A stretch of 64,000 nt of DNA from Periconia sp. R9002 (GCA_023627715.1 JAMAHW010000004.1:1-64000); one strand, 5' to 3'; shown: positions 1-11,800, numbered from the stretch's first letter. Numbers and translations are program-made. Notes: a model not told the origin generated them from the sequence alone.

Positions 1-109
1 AGTAGATAAACTTAAAGAAATATATAATAAACTAAAAAAAAACATACTTATAGTATAATAATAATTAATCTCTTATATTAATAATAAATAAAAAATAGCA
101 CTTTAGCTA

Positions 110-520
110 AAAAAAAAAGATAAAGTATATCTATAGATAAAAAATTTATAGATAAAATAACTAAGTAAGAAATTAGATTATATTAAAGTTAGACTATTTT
201 TAATTAATACTATTACTAGCCTAGTTAACTATTAGCTATAACTACTATAAGATACTAAAGTATACCTAGTATTCTATATTTTAAAATTAGAACCTATAAA
301 CCCTAAAATGCCTTTATAAAAAATATTCTATTTTAAAGCTAAAAAAAAAAAAAAATTTAAAGTTAGTAAAATAGTAAACTATAAAATAATAAGTTATAGT
401 ATAAAATATTTAGTATATTAAAAAAGATACTTATATAAAAAAAATATATAGGAACTAGAGGAAAACCTTATAAATTATTATAAAAAACTATAGTAATATT
501 AAAAAAGCTAAAAACTTACT
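110..520 (+). mobile_element. Ty3/gypsy chromovirus relic: integrase C-terminus plus chromodomain
   Basis: One plus-strand frame (codons starting at 125, 128 and so on) keeps the order of motifs at the end of a Ty3/gypsy pol. A basic stretch with S-K-K-L-D-Y-I-K lies at about 161-186. The block K-V-Y-L-V-F-Y-I-L-K-L-E-P at 257-295 resembles the family's HPVFHVSxLEP motif. A chromodomain-like tail follows at about 350-480, with Y-L-V-Y then a stop, and a stop followed by E-L-E-E-N-L where chromodomains have W-x-P-E-E-N-L. The frame's stops fall largely at positions where the family has Trp, or where CpA/TpG loss would give a stop, and His positions read Tyr, as C-to-T change predicts. The copy is dead. 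Chromodomain identity rests on my reading, not a search. Confidence 0.75.
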
Positions 521-607
521 AATTAAAAACTAGAAGGACTTCTAACTAATTTAGAAATATATAATACTCTAACTATATTATTAATAAAGCCTATAGTAAA
601 CTATATT

Positions 608-843
608 ACTAAAGAAAACTCTACTAGGGTATCTACTATAAGATAGTTAATCTCTTATACTATATCTAGCTTACTATCTTTTTTAAGCTCTTTAGCTAGG
701 TAAAGTACTTTATAATAAGCCTACTCTTTAACTTATTTTAATATCTTCTTATTACGTAAAAGTTAAGTAATAACTACTACTAATACTTTTTTATCTTTTT
801 CTACTTTTTTCTTATACTCCTTATAAGTACGATCTAAAGACTC
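608..843 (-). pseudogene. Minus-strand coiled-coil-like reading frame, RIP-broken
   Basis: Reading leftward from 843, one frame of about 78 codons is rich in Lys, Glu and Leu. It begins E-S-L-D-R-T-Y-K-E-Y-K-K-K-V-E-K and is interrupted only by TAA or TAG, the stops RIP makes from Gln or Trp codons. The composition suggests a former coiled-coil protein, as carried by some fungal repetitive elements. I cannot name the family. It lies just after the gypsy relic in opposite orientation. Confidence 0.3.
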
Positions 844-3727
844 CTAAAATATATTTATATAGAGTTTACCTATATAAATATACTCTATATACTTTAATTT
901 TAACTTAGGTATAATATAATACTTATAACCTTCTTTAATATAATAGACGTAAGAAAATTTAATAATAAAATTTATAGTAAAGATTTCTTTATATAGATAA
1001 AAGTTATAAAATTAAGAGTTAAAAGATATTATAGAACTTATAATAAACCTTAGGTAAAAGTAGGAATATAGCTTATAACCCTACTTAGGTAATAATTATA
1101 TAACTTAGAAATAAGTCCTTAGAGAGAAAAAATAATATTATAATCCTAGGAATAGAGTATACTTAGCTTATTAGTTATATACTAGTAGAAAATAATTAAA
1201 GCTTAGATATTTTATAAGTAAACTAAGTAAACTAAAGTTACGTAACTACTTATTTATAAGTATTTATTAGTAAGCGCTTAGCTATAAGCGCTTATATATA
1301 ATTACTTACTAATAAGTACTTATACGTAAGCACTTACTTATAAACGCTAGAACTAGAGATTTTCTTTTATATATAATTTAAGTAAAATACCTTTATAGCA
1401 TTTTATATTTACTCTAAGTTATAACTTACTTTTTAAAAATATAACTTATTAATAACTATCTATCTTATTATCTAATTATCTATACTTCTACCTTAGTTAT
1501 ACGTAAAAATTAACCTAAGATTTCTAAAACTTTAATACTATATTAGTATATATATATATTAGTATTAGTTTTCTAGAAACCTCTACTTTATTAACTATAG
1601 CTTATAGTACTATTTTAAGAAAATTCTAAATTAGTTTAGATTTTAGGAGCCTAAAAGTTTTATATATAAATTTTTCGCTAAAGTAAAGAGACTCTAAAAG
1701 ATATAAATAATTAGTTAAAAATATTATTATTTTATAATAGTTTAAGTAGCTATAATTCTAAACGTTATTTACGCTTTCTCTAGCCTAGATAGGATTAGTA
1801 ATATATACAGCCTAAAAGGCTACGCTATTACCTATAAAATAAAATTATTTAATAGAAATAAGTATATATTATTAGATTAAGTACGTTATATTTAAAACTT
1901 TACTATATAGTGTTTCTATAGCTTTAATAGGTATATACTATACGCTTTAACTACTATTTATTATATAACTAATATTTTAGCTATATAGCTTAGTAATTTT
2001 TTTATTAACCTTACTTAACTAAGCCTCCTAAATTTATACTTCCTAATCTATTTATAGATATAGCGTAGTATAGTAAGATATAGCTTAGGTATCCCCTTAG
2101 TAAAATACTATTACTAATAAACTATAGGCATATCTTTAAAGCTTTATATAACTTAAGAATTATTTTTAGTAAGTTATACTATATATTTTTTAGGAAAGAC
2201 TTAAAAATTCTAGTAGAGTAAGTAATAGCGTTTATAAGCTAAATATTAGTATAGTATAAAAACCTTCCTATACCTCTACTACTAAAAAATATTATACTCC
2301 TAGTTTATCTCTTTATATAGTTAGTTATTTTTCTATTACTTATAATATATTAACTAACATAATTATTAGTATTAATTACTAGAAGGTACTTATAATTATA
2401 TACTAACCGTTTAAGAATAATAACTAGGATAGTAAATTAATACTAAAAGAGATTACTTTTAGCTCTAAATGCGATCTTAATATCCTTTTATAATTATTTT
2501 ACTTATAATATAGTTTTAAAGAATTAAACGTATTCTTAATATCTTTATATATAAGTATTAGCTTTACGTCCTTATATAGCCTAAATAATTAAACACTACC
2601 TAAAAGATTATCCTACGTATATTTAAGCCTTCTTCTTACTTTTAAAAGACTACGTAAATAAGGCTAGAGCTACTATATTATAAAGACTATTTATTATATT
2701 ATTAAAAATTAGCTACGCCCTAAAGAAGCACAGCTTTTATAAGAAATAGACAACCTAGATTTAAAATTAGATAAGAAACTAGAATTAGATATTAAGGTTT
2801 AATTAAGCTAGACTTCTACTATTACTAATATTTTAGATAACCTATCTAAAGTTAAGTTATTAAAGCTAGTAGACTAGTTCTAAAACTTTAATATAGTAGA
2901 GTAGAGTAATAGTAAAGTTAGTAATAGCTTACTATTACTTTTATAAGTTGTTAGAACTAGTATATTACTTCTCCTATATATTTATTATATATAAGGAATT
3001 AGCGTAGGATAATTAGCTAGAATATATAGGATTATTATCTTAAAATAAAATTCTCCTTATTAAACCTATAGTCTATTTATTACGTGTAAATATTTATCGC
3101 AAACCCTATATTTTAGTAAGGATTATAGGAAAAAGTTAGATAATATGAATCTTTTTAATACACTAGTATTACTTACCTATAAAAGTGTAATTTATAAGCA
3201 GTTTCTTACGCTTCTTTTATAATAACCTTTTTACTAACACTTTTTTAAAAATCTTGTCTAAACTGGGCCTAGGCAGCCTAGGCAATATTCGTACTATTTT
3301 AAGCGTCTAAAACTAATAAACAGTTTAAATCTGGATGATGTCTATCCATAAACTAGAAGAAAAATCGCGACAGTAACCGAAACGATCAAGCTTCCACATA
3401 TCGCTGGACGGAGGATGTGGACTCCATCTTAGTGTGGGGAAGGTGGAAATGAGAGGCTGGTCAAAGGGGGGACGGTAGTTGTAGGTAAAGCGGATGAGGA
3501 GAATATGGCAAATGGAGGATGTTGAAGATGGTGTTGAAGGGCGCTCGACTATACTACGTCCGCACTTGGAACTATGTTGATTGAGTGTTCGTTATGGGTT
3601 GATTTTTTGTGTTAAATCACATGCTAGCACTACAGGATTTTTACAATGAGGACTAGTGGATTGGAAATTATCCATTTGTAGGACAATCTGCATGCGAATT
3701 GCAATTACAAGATGAAATTTGATTACT

Positions 3728-5927
3728 CTACACATTATCATTAACGGCTCGCCGTCTCATCTCAGCAGCACCAACGTTCTCATGCAACTCCCTATTTCCA
3801 TCAGATTCAGAAGCCGAACTCCCCTTCTTCCTCCGTAGGTCCGCCATTGATATCGGCGGCGGTTCTTTCTTAGCATGTGGCGACCTCTGCTTCTGTAGCT
3901 CCCGCTCAAGCGTCAAACACATGCGTTGCAGCAGCCACTGGGCTTCGTTTTGGGTTCCCATCAACGGACTTCGAATGCCTAACCAGCTCCATGGAGAATG
4001 GCCGCCGTCATTCGCGGTTCCGAGGTCGATTTGGTCGCCCTTTCGACGCGTCTGGTGTGCTTTCGGTGCTCGATGTAGGGTTGTGTCGTTCTCATCTTGG
4101 CCTAGTAAACGGAGGTAGTAGTTCCATTCTTGATAGGTGTACTGGCGAGGCGGGGATGCATGAATGTCTTTCGTCAGCTTTCCAATTTCTTTTGCTAGGA
4201 TGTAATGATAGAAGTGAATATCACGTTCTATGTAATCGCCATGCTCTCCAGCCTCTTCAGCCTCTTCGAGTTCTTCCTTTTCGATATTCTCTTCGAGTCT
4301 GTTGAGTATTTTTTGTTCAGAGGCGCCCATGTTTTGCCCTTCTTCGTTTTCTTCGTCTGGGTTGTAAAGCTTGCCATGTCGAAGTTTTTCCATGCCGATG
4401 CGAAGAGTCGATCTAATGCCGTGTTCACCAGGGAGTACGGTGAGTGAACCTATCCAAATCGTAAGGTCACTGAATGCTTTGATGACAGTGTTACCCATGT
4501 TTGATATGAGTATAGTGAGCGTCGGAACGGCCAACAGACTCCAGAAGACGAAGAATGCTTTCCCTGAATTGCTCGATAAGGTGTAGTCGCCGTAACCAAT
4601 CGTTAAGAGAGAAGTGTAGGCGAAGTACAGGGAGACAAAGTAAGACCATCCTTGTGGCTTCTCTGAGTACATGAAGACAAGTGCTCCAAGAAACCACAAC
4701 AGCAGTGCTGCCGCCGATGACATGGCAAGCGCGGTATATCGCCTCTTCCTTTCGGCTTTGTGCTGAACGCGGCGCATTACTCTGAACTCTTGCTCCCTTC
4801 TTTGCGACTCATCCAACCCTTCATTCGAGAAGGATATTTTTTCGAAGAGGCCTAATTTAATCGTTTTTTTCTCGTGATCAACGGACCCCACAACCTTCTG
4901 TCGTTTGAGCTCCGTGAATCGAGCTGACATTTTTTCTTTGCCTCTCTCGAGCACCAATGATCTGATTGAGCCGATAACAAGACCGACCATCATTATGCCT
5001 CCAATTGCATAGAAGAACAGCAAAGTCCTTCCGGTATGTGTCTTGGGTACATACTCGCCGCCTACGCCGACGGTAAGGAGTGTGAAATCGGCCCAGTATA
5101 CTGCATCCAGATAGTTCCAGTTTTCCACTTTGCAAAACACAAGAGCTCCAACTAATAAGTAGAACATGAAGCTTATCGTCTGAAGCATCAATGTCCTTTG
5201 GCTAGGCGTCAATGTGAACTCCTTGGGGTAATGCCCCTGGTACGCTCCAACGACGGTAAATATCATCAACGACCCAACAATAAAATATAGCGCGGCGGCA
5301 ATGATCCCATAGTAGAACGCTTGACTCAAAGCATGTTCAGATGTTGGTTGTATCCGAAATATAGAAGTAGAGGCTACTGATGCAAGGGCTATCAGCAGAA
5401 AAGAGGCCATGAACCAGCCAACTATTGTAATAGGCTGAGCAATGGCGAAGCTGAGGCGACGGGTCATGTTGAGCAGGAGCGAAATGTTTGCAGCAAGCGC
5501 GAACACCAAGGATACCGAATTAACAGCGATGAGCCTGCGAAGTTCGATTAGTTACATGTTACCAATATTTGTGTGAAAAAAAAATCGAGACTTAACATTT
5601 CGGATCTTCCACCTTCTCTCCGTGACCTTCGTCTGCGCCAGACGGTATATAAACTCTCCACTTTTCCACCAGTGCGCATATACTAAAGGCGTTTGCAATG
5701 GGCCCAAAGGTACCTGCGATCAATGGACAAGCTGTAGAAGCGAACCAATATCGACTATGAATGCTTGTGTTAGCTTTTAACATCATCTATCTTTTCAATT
5801 TTCCTTGCCTTGGTTCTAAGAATGTTTTCTCTTCTTTCATTGCCCCCTCCTTGTCCTCCTTGTACGTATCCTTTTCCACATCCTGAGCTGCGTTTTGGGC
5901 GGGCTCATGGAGGCCTGGGTCATTCAT
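3728..5927 (-). CDS. TOK1-type two-pore outward-rectifier potassium channel
   Basis: Membrane potassium channel of the fungal TOK family (eight transmembrane segments, two pore loops), expected to pass K+ out of the cell. Both selectivity filters are visible: T-V-G-V-G in the first pore and T-I-G-Y-G-D in the second. The N-terminus carries the family-like S-R-Y-W-F-A-S-T-A block and the middle the L-L-L-N-M-T-R-R block. The C-terminus is a long charged cytosolic tail. Proposed exons are 5927-5809, 5754-5597 and 5535-3728, giving about 694 residues. Intron 1 appears to use a GC donor (AAG|GC). Intron 2 keeps the frame only with an imperfect boundary: the canonical GT-AG pair (5596/5535) shifts the frame by one base, whereas a GT...CA (or TT...AG) boundary restores a Trp codon expected by the family. 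The gene may carry a one-base lesion or a non-canonical splice. Confidence 0.85.
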
Positions 5928-6438
5928 GTTGGTGAGGATGTGTTAGACAGGCGAAGAATATTTTCCGTGGCATTGACATGGCTCATTTACAAGTTTTTAA
6001 ACCTGCTTGTGCAGGGTCACGATAAGGGATGCGCGTGCACGAAGTATGTAAAGCGATGACGTTGTTCGCACGGTTGTGTGAGACGCTGGTTGGTGCAATG
6101 ACCTCGCCTCGGAGCGAACGAGCTGGGGTACACGGGGATGGAATCGACGCCACTTACCTGTCACAGCTCTAGCGTTTGCGCGGTCGTTGAGCCTAACCAC
6201 TTTAAACGCTTTGTTTGAACGTCACGCGTTGATCGAGTAGATCCTGCAAAGTGTTTGACATTTCCTTGAAGTTGACCCAGCGGATGAACTATACATACAT
6301 ATTATTTCAACATGGAACCACATGTGCAGTCATTGTAAAGAGGAATACGGAAATCATCATTACTAGAAGTTGAATTTTCAGCATTTACAACTCAGAATTC
6401 CTCCCATAAGTATCGCGCTATACTTTTGTCAGGTTGGA

Positions 6439-6518
6439 CATAGTAACCATATGCCATAGTAACCATATGCCATAGTAACCATATGCCATAGTAACCATAT
6501 GCCATAGTAACCATATGC
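6439..6518. repeat. 5 x 16 bp perfect tandem repeat
   Basis: Five identical head-to-tail copies of catagtaaccatatgc fill 6439-6518 exactly. No substitution separates the copies, so the array is recent or is kept uniform. It lies in non-coding DNA upstream of the potassium channel gene. Confidence 0.97.
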
Positions 6519-8549
6519 TGCATTATATTTATGTGCGTGTCACGAGCTCATGCAGACAGCTCGAAAAGCACGTATTGCGGCTAACTCGCATAACGACCTC
6601 TGGAGAAAATCAGACCCCGACTACGACTTAGTAGTATAGTAAGTGCGATGGTCGACTTTGTAATGCTATAATACCATATTGTTTCGTTGAATTATTTCGC
6701 CTGGAGTTACCTATGTACCTACCTTGGTGGTATCAGCAACACAAGCGTCAATATGGTAATCTAATCCGTTCCCTTGAAGACTTGAAGAACCTGGAGATCA
6801 GAAAAATTCGAATGACATCTATTCGAAAATCTCCTGGTTTTCGTCCTCGAGGTTCAATCCATAGTGCTGCAAAATGGTGGTTTTGGAAGCTCCTCGTCGT
6901 ATTGCAGAGAGCCTTCTCCACACCCGTCTATACCACAACACCGGCTCTACAACCAGGGGCATTTGTCCGCAATAGATAAATCCCACAGGCCCTCGAGAAA
7001 ATTGCTTTTGTGTCGATTAATCGCACATTGTGCAGCTTTTGTAGCGTTCTATAGCATATGGGAGGTGCCTTTCTGAGAGATAGTTGGGTCTGGGTCTCCC
7101 CGTTAGCTTGAGCTTGAATGCAAATAAACCAAACGACCACTTAGAACGTAGGTAGCCAAAGCTGGTACACGTAGGAACCGCGCTATCCCGATTTGCCATG
7201 GCAACCCCATCGACGTCATGGTAGGTGAAGTAAATCGTGGTGTTGATCAAAAAGGGGAACCGCGTCTCCGCATCCCAATATACCAACCCCACTCCCCTTT
7301 ATCCTTTATGGTGTTGAGCCTTTTCCTGTCGTATATATATTCATCTGTTCATCAGTAATACCATCAAAAGGTACGTCAAAATATTTCATTTCTTCTTCTG
7401 CACTTCCCCAGCACAAAGCACAAAGCACAATCGGGCGCCTGACAAGCGCAACAAAGTTATTTTTGCGATTTTTTTGTACTTTTCCCGGTGAATTCTTATC
7501 AGGGAAAGTTTGAGGTGGGCAGTTCGATCCTCACGCATTACAATAGCGATTCCACTTTCTTTCTCTTTTTTTGGCAATCGTGGTGGGGGGTCTCCCGGGT
7601 GATATGCTGGTGCCTTCTGCACACATGCTCATCATCCCCCCTGCCAGACCTGCAGGCCCATTTACAGACTTGGATGTCCTTGGAGATTGATTGCAGGGTT
7701 TCCTCGCACGATTTTAAGGTATGTGCAGCATCATCTTATGCCTGTTGTGGTGTTCTGGGTGGTGCGGTCTTAAGAGCACTTGTGCCCCGTGCGCGAGTGT
7801 TCAAGGCGGACCATTCCCTTAACCTTCGCCCTCGCCCACACCAACCCTACAACCGCCTTCGCCATGACCGTCACAGCCTGCAACATTGTAGGCCGCTTTA
7901 ACCGCTCAATCTAGCTTGCGTACATGACACCGCAGTGCCTTTCTATGCGGTGCTGTGCGTGTTGGCAGGGGTGGGCCATCATGAGAGACACCGCCGCCGC
8001 AGCACAATGAGCAGCACAGCAGAGGCAACGTCGTACATTGTGACGACACACCTTATCGGCTGATAAGAAGCAGAAGAGTTTTATCATGCGCATGGTACAC
8101 TGTGAGACATGCAGCAGCGGTAGCCGAAGCAGCACGGGGGCTGGTTGGGTTGTCAAGGTCGAAATCTCCGGATGGTCGCCAGCTTGCTGGCGGTCCCATA
8201 CCTCTACAGCGGCAACAAAGGTCAGGAAACGCTTCGAAAGTATTCTTCTTACACGTTCAGAGGAATCGCTGGGTCGCCATGCTGAAACAACGTCCAAACG
8301 GTGCGATTCGTTCTTGAGCAAGGCTTCGTTGCTTAGCAGGAGTCCCACCGAACGGGCACCTGCGAATAGACACGACCAGCTGGACGAGCCCCTCATCCTG
8401 AAGGAAAACATTCGGCCGGATTCCACATCGATAGAACTGGAAATTTGGTCGTAGACACGGTCGATCGACAAAGCGGGCTTGCGGCGCTTGCATCTGGGAT
8501 TCATCCACCTGATAAAAAATACTTCTAGCTGAACCACCAAGCTAGCAAG

Positions 8550-8850
8550 ACACTGAAGGTAAGACTTGAATCAATTTCTTTTTCTTTTGCTTTTCTGTCA
8601 ATGCAAAGGTGATGCCAGGGGTCCTTTGCCAGGGGTCCTTTGGCGGAACCATGAGTCGAAACGAACGATATAGAAAAGCGAGTTCGAAGCGCTCACACCC
8701 AGGTATCCTGATGCGGAAAGGCAATCTGTTCTGCCGCATCAATGAAACATCAAAGGTAAGACTTTCACTTTCTTTCTTTTTTTCGTGCCAACATCGCGGT
8801 GATGCTAGGGGTCCTTCGCCACGGACCTCTGGCAAAGCCATGAGGTAACG
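8550..8850. repeat. Diverged direct duplication, offset about 190-197 bp
   Basis: Copy A (about 8550-8655) and copy B (about 8747-8846) share, in order, a GGTAAGACTT block (from 8558 and 8755), a pyrimidine-rich stretch, a GGTGATGCYAGGGGTCCTT block (from 8609 and 8799) and an ending GCMATGAG-like block. Copy A has an extra internal repeat of the AGGGGTCCTTT segment. GGTAAG resembles a splice donor in both copies, so the unit could derive from an exon-intron junction of a duplicated gene, but no protein is recognisable. Confidence 0.55.
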
Positions 8851-11800
8851 CAATCGGAAACTAACCGTCGCTGCCAACACAGCGAATCGATAGCTCCTTA
8901 CGTGCGTCTAGTCCCCGAATTATGACCCGAACGCGAGTCTGCCGACACCAGACAATGAATATAAAAAGCACAGACGGATCCTCAGTCCCAGTTCGATAAT
9001 TGGAGTGATGCAAAAGCGCAGTCTGCTCCCGTAGACCGTAGGGTGGCTTTCCTAGTAGCAGACGACTATCTGAAGCAGTACAGGGACAATTTCGATCCCC
9101 TATTTCGCAACGCCCAATGATCGATATGGCTCGGAAATATCTTGTGAAATGGGGGTGGCCATCATGATGGCAGTGGCAAACATTGACAACACAAGCGAGT
9201 GACTGATGCAAGTGTAGGTCTTCGTGGGTTGATAATAAGGAATATATTGCGAACCAGGACCGTTCCAGAGAATCCATGGAGAAAGGATATATGTCCGTTG
9301 TCCACGCATCTTGCAAGATCAAGCGTGGATGGAAATTCATTCGGAAAATCTCATATGGGCAGCCATAGAGACGCGTGAATTGCAAAAACGGAAATGCTGC
9401 GGCCACGAAACGGTGGGAAGGAGGCAGGTCATAACCCAAGCAGGTCATAACCAAAGTACATCTGGAGTGCTCCTTGTCAAAATGAAAAACAACTACACCC
9501 TTCATCGAGCAAAACCGATCAAAGGGCCGTTGGATACCGATGAAGTTTGTTCGGGGCTGCGAACAGCACCATAAACCTTTTACACACTCGGAATTAAGGA
9601 TCAGGAAACTATCTCTTCAGAATTACTTCATTCCTGGGAAGGCTCTTGGATGCATTGGGACACGAGACAGTAGAATACCGACCATCCAGTTAATCCAGGA
9701 TAGGATCAATTGGGTGAGATATCGCAATCGAGGCTCGACGTGGCACTTACTCACAGAAGCCGGGCACGCTCCAGGATAGGATTCCGTTCCTCATTTTGGT
9801 CTTCGCAGTCTGATTGACGCAGCACTTCACTGGAATCAGGGTGGAGTAATATGTACCCTCGGAACGCAAAACCTTCCAGGATCTGGTATTCTGCATTAAC
9901 AAGTCCTGTGGCGAATCAGGGAGGGCATGATTCAACATATCTAGAGCGGGTATTGTCTCGTGTATCGTCTCCCCTGGTGACCTTTTCCCTCCCAGGTCCT
10001 GTGTCTTTTGTTGGATGCCGAATGATTCTATGCCAACGCAATATACCACCGGCTTGGTCATCATTTATTCTCAGGGGATATATAAACTAACCAGAGTAGA
10101 AGAGAAGCCCTCTGCTTTGCCTCTTACGACCCTCTGTTACCCAGTATCCCCATGATGAAATCCAGGCGTAAGGCACAGGCAAGATAACCTTGACGGCGAA
10201 GCACCTCTGTTGGCCAACATCGGATTTGGCAGAATGCTTCATTGAAGATTGATATTGGCACCTAACAGCTCTTGATATGTCCGTATAGGTGACGGGCTCA
10301 GAATACACCCGAGTCCAGAGGAGCCATTCCGACATCAGTTCGTCCAAGCCATGCCGCTATCCAAGGAGAATGCGGCATTACGATTTGATTTTTTGCTGTC
10401 TGTGAGGGGCACAGTCAATAGTGAACATCAAAGTTCGACGTTCCGATATTCTCATCCTGTGTGTCTTTGTTTCAAACTTGCAGGGATAACATTTCCATGT
10501 GCCCTTCCACCACAGGAAATTCATCCGTTATGCTGTGTCTGCCGCTTGGTGCTGGCCAAACCGGTCTCTCAGGCTGAATACCGGAGTTGGAGGACTCTTC
10601 TTCAAGAAATGAAGCAACCGGATATCTGAAGAGAACGTTCCCACACTGCATCTTCAATAGGACCTTGACGTTCAATCCTTCTTCATGGGTATCTCGATGT
10701 TGAAAGTGGGATTGCTAGACACAGCGCAAGGACAGCGGCCGGAAGTAGCTCCGAGGTCGCCTGATCTTGTTATCAGATCATTCCTGCAACCAGTATTCGC
10801 AGTTCATCAATACCAAAAATCTGTAATTGCGGAGTATCATGTTGGCTGTGCCATCCTGCCGTTGCGACTGCGTAAAGCGGGTAACGCCTGCTGTTGTCCA
10901 GGGTCGCAAAAGCTCGACATCGTGCGCCGTGTCACAACAACCATTCCGTGGAATATTTGTGCAACTCAGAGGAGAATAGAGACGCTAAGAGAGTGTCATA
11001 TCTTGTGAATGGCCTCGTACGACGTCCAAGGTGGTGTGGAATCATGCCAACCGGCTCACTGGTTCTGTTTCGTTAGCCCTCCTCCGCGCAGCCAAGCGGC
11101 CAACGCGGAGCACGATATAAGCTTTCCAGGACCTCAAAAGCCATCCCAGAAAGGCTCTGCAATGTAGAAGAGCCCTGAGTCTGATACGGAGCGGATGGAG
11201 GGCATTGGCGTGTGGGTCAGTTCGTGGAACCGGGGCTGGTGTTGAGGCGGAGAAAATTAACGTGGGGCGGAAGCCAGCAAATGGATAGGCAACGACAACC
11301 TCTACTTTCATCGCTGCAGCATCAGGGAGACGGTATAGTCTCATCTGTGAATGCGCAGAAGACGACGATGGGGTTGAAGAAGTCGATGTTCAAGCTTCCC
11401 TAGATGATGTTGCTGGTGGCCCGCATGGTCGGACCGCCTTGCAAACCGCACGGCGTTCCACTCCTATGAGCCGCGGTACCCATGTCCGCCATCATGGATT
11501 GGGCTAGATGACAGCTGACCCGCATTGCCTAAGTCAACGACACTTGGGGCTCCTGCATTCCCGTCTTCTTCAAATTCTATTTCGCCATGATCGAAAGTCC
11601 ACATCATCATCCTATGATGCAGGCAAACTCTTAAGCAAACACTGTCATCGACGCACCATTGACGGGCTGCTTCAACTATCCCGCAGAAACGGATACTTTG
11701 AGGACGATAGATCCCTTGGTTTTAGAGTCCATCCAAGTAAAAATGACCTGAGTTATAGATTTTACAAAACATGCGATTATTCTCAAGCAGATGAACGATG

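Larger units (their letters stand above)
1..3270. repeat. AT-rich RIP-mutated repeat block
   Basis: This block is extremely A+T rich. CpA and TpG dinucleotides are almost absent while TpA is very abundant; the remaining C lies mostly before T, C or G. That is the known signature of repeat-induced point mutation, which converts CpA to TpA on both strands of duplicated DNA. TAA and TAG stops are dense in every frame and no intact gene is present. Composition returns to normal between about 3250 and 3300, some 450 bp from the stop codon of the potassium channel gene. The left end is cut by the window, so the full size is unknown. Confidence 0.9.

Noticed and set aside
7505..7545. GTTCGATCC word resembling a tRNA T-loop
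   Set aside because: Flanking bases do not form a five-pair T stem, and no acceptor, D or anticodon arm can be placed upstream.
7911..8540. 209-codon minus-strand open frame
   Set aside because: It overlaps open frames on the other strand and has no recognisable domain. Composition (Cys, Arg, His, Ser rich) is like non-coding DNA.
8861..9505. 214-codon minus-strand open frame
   Set aside because: No family resemblance, and an overlapping frame in the same strand looks no worse. It may be chance or part of a decayed gene.
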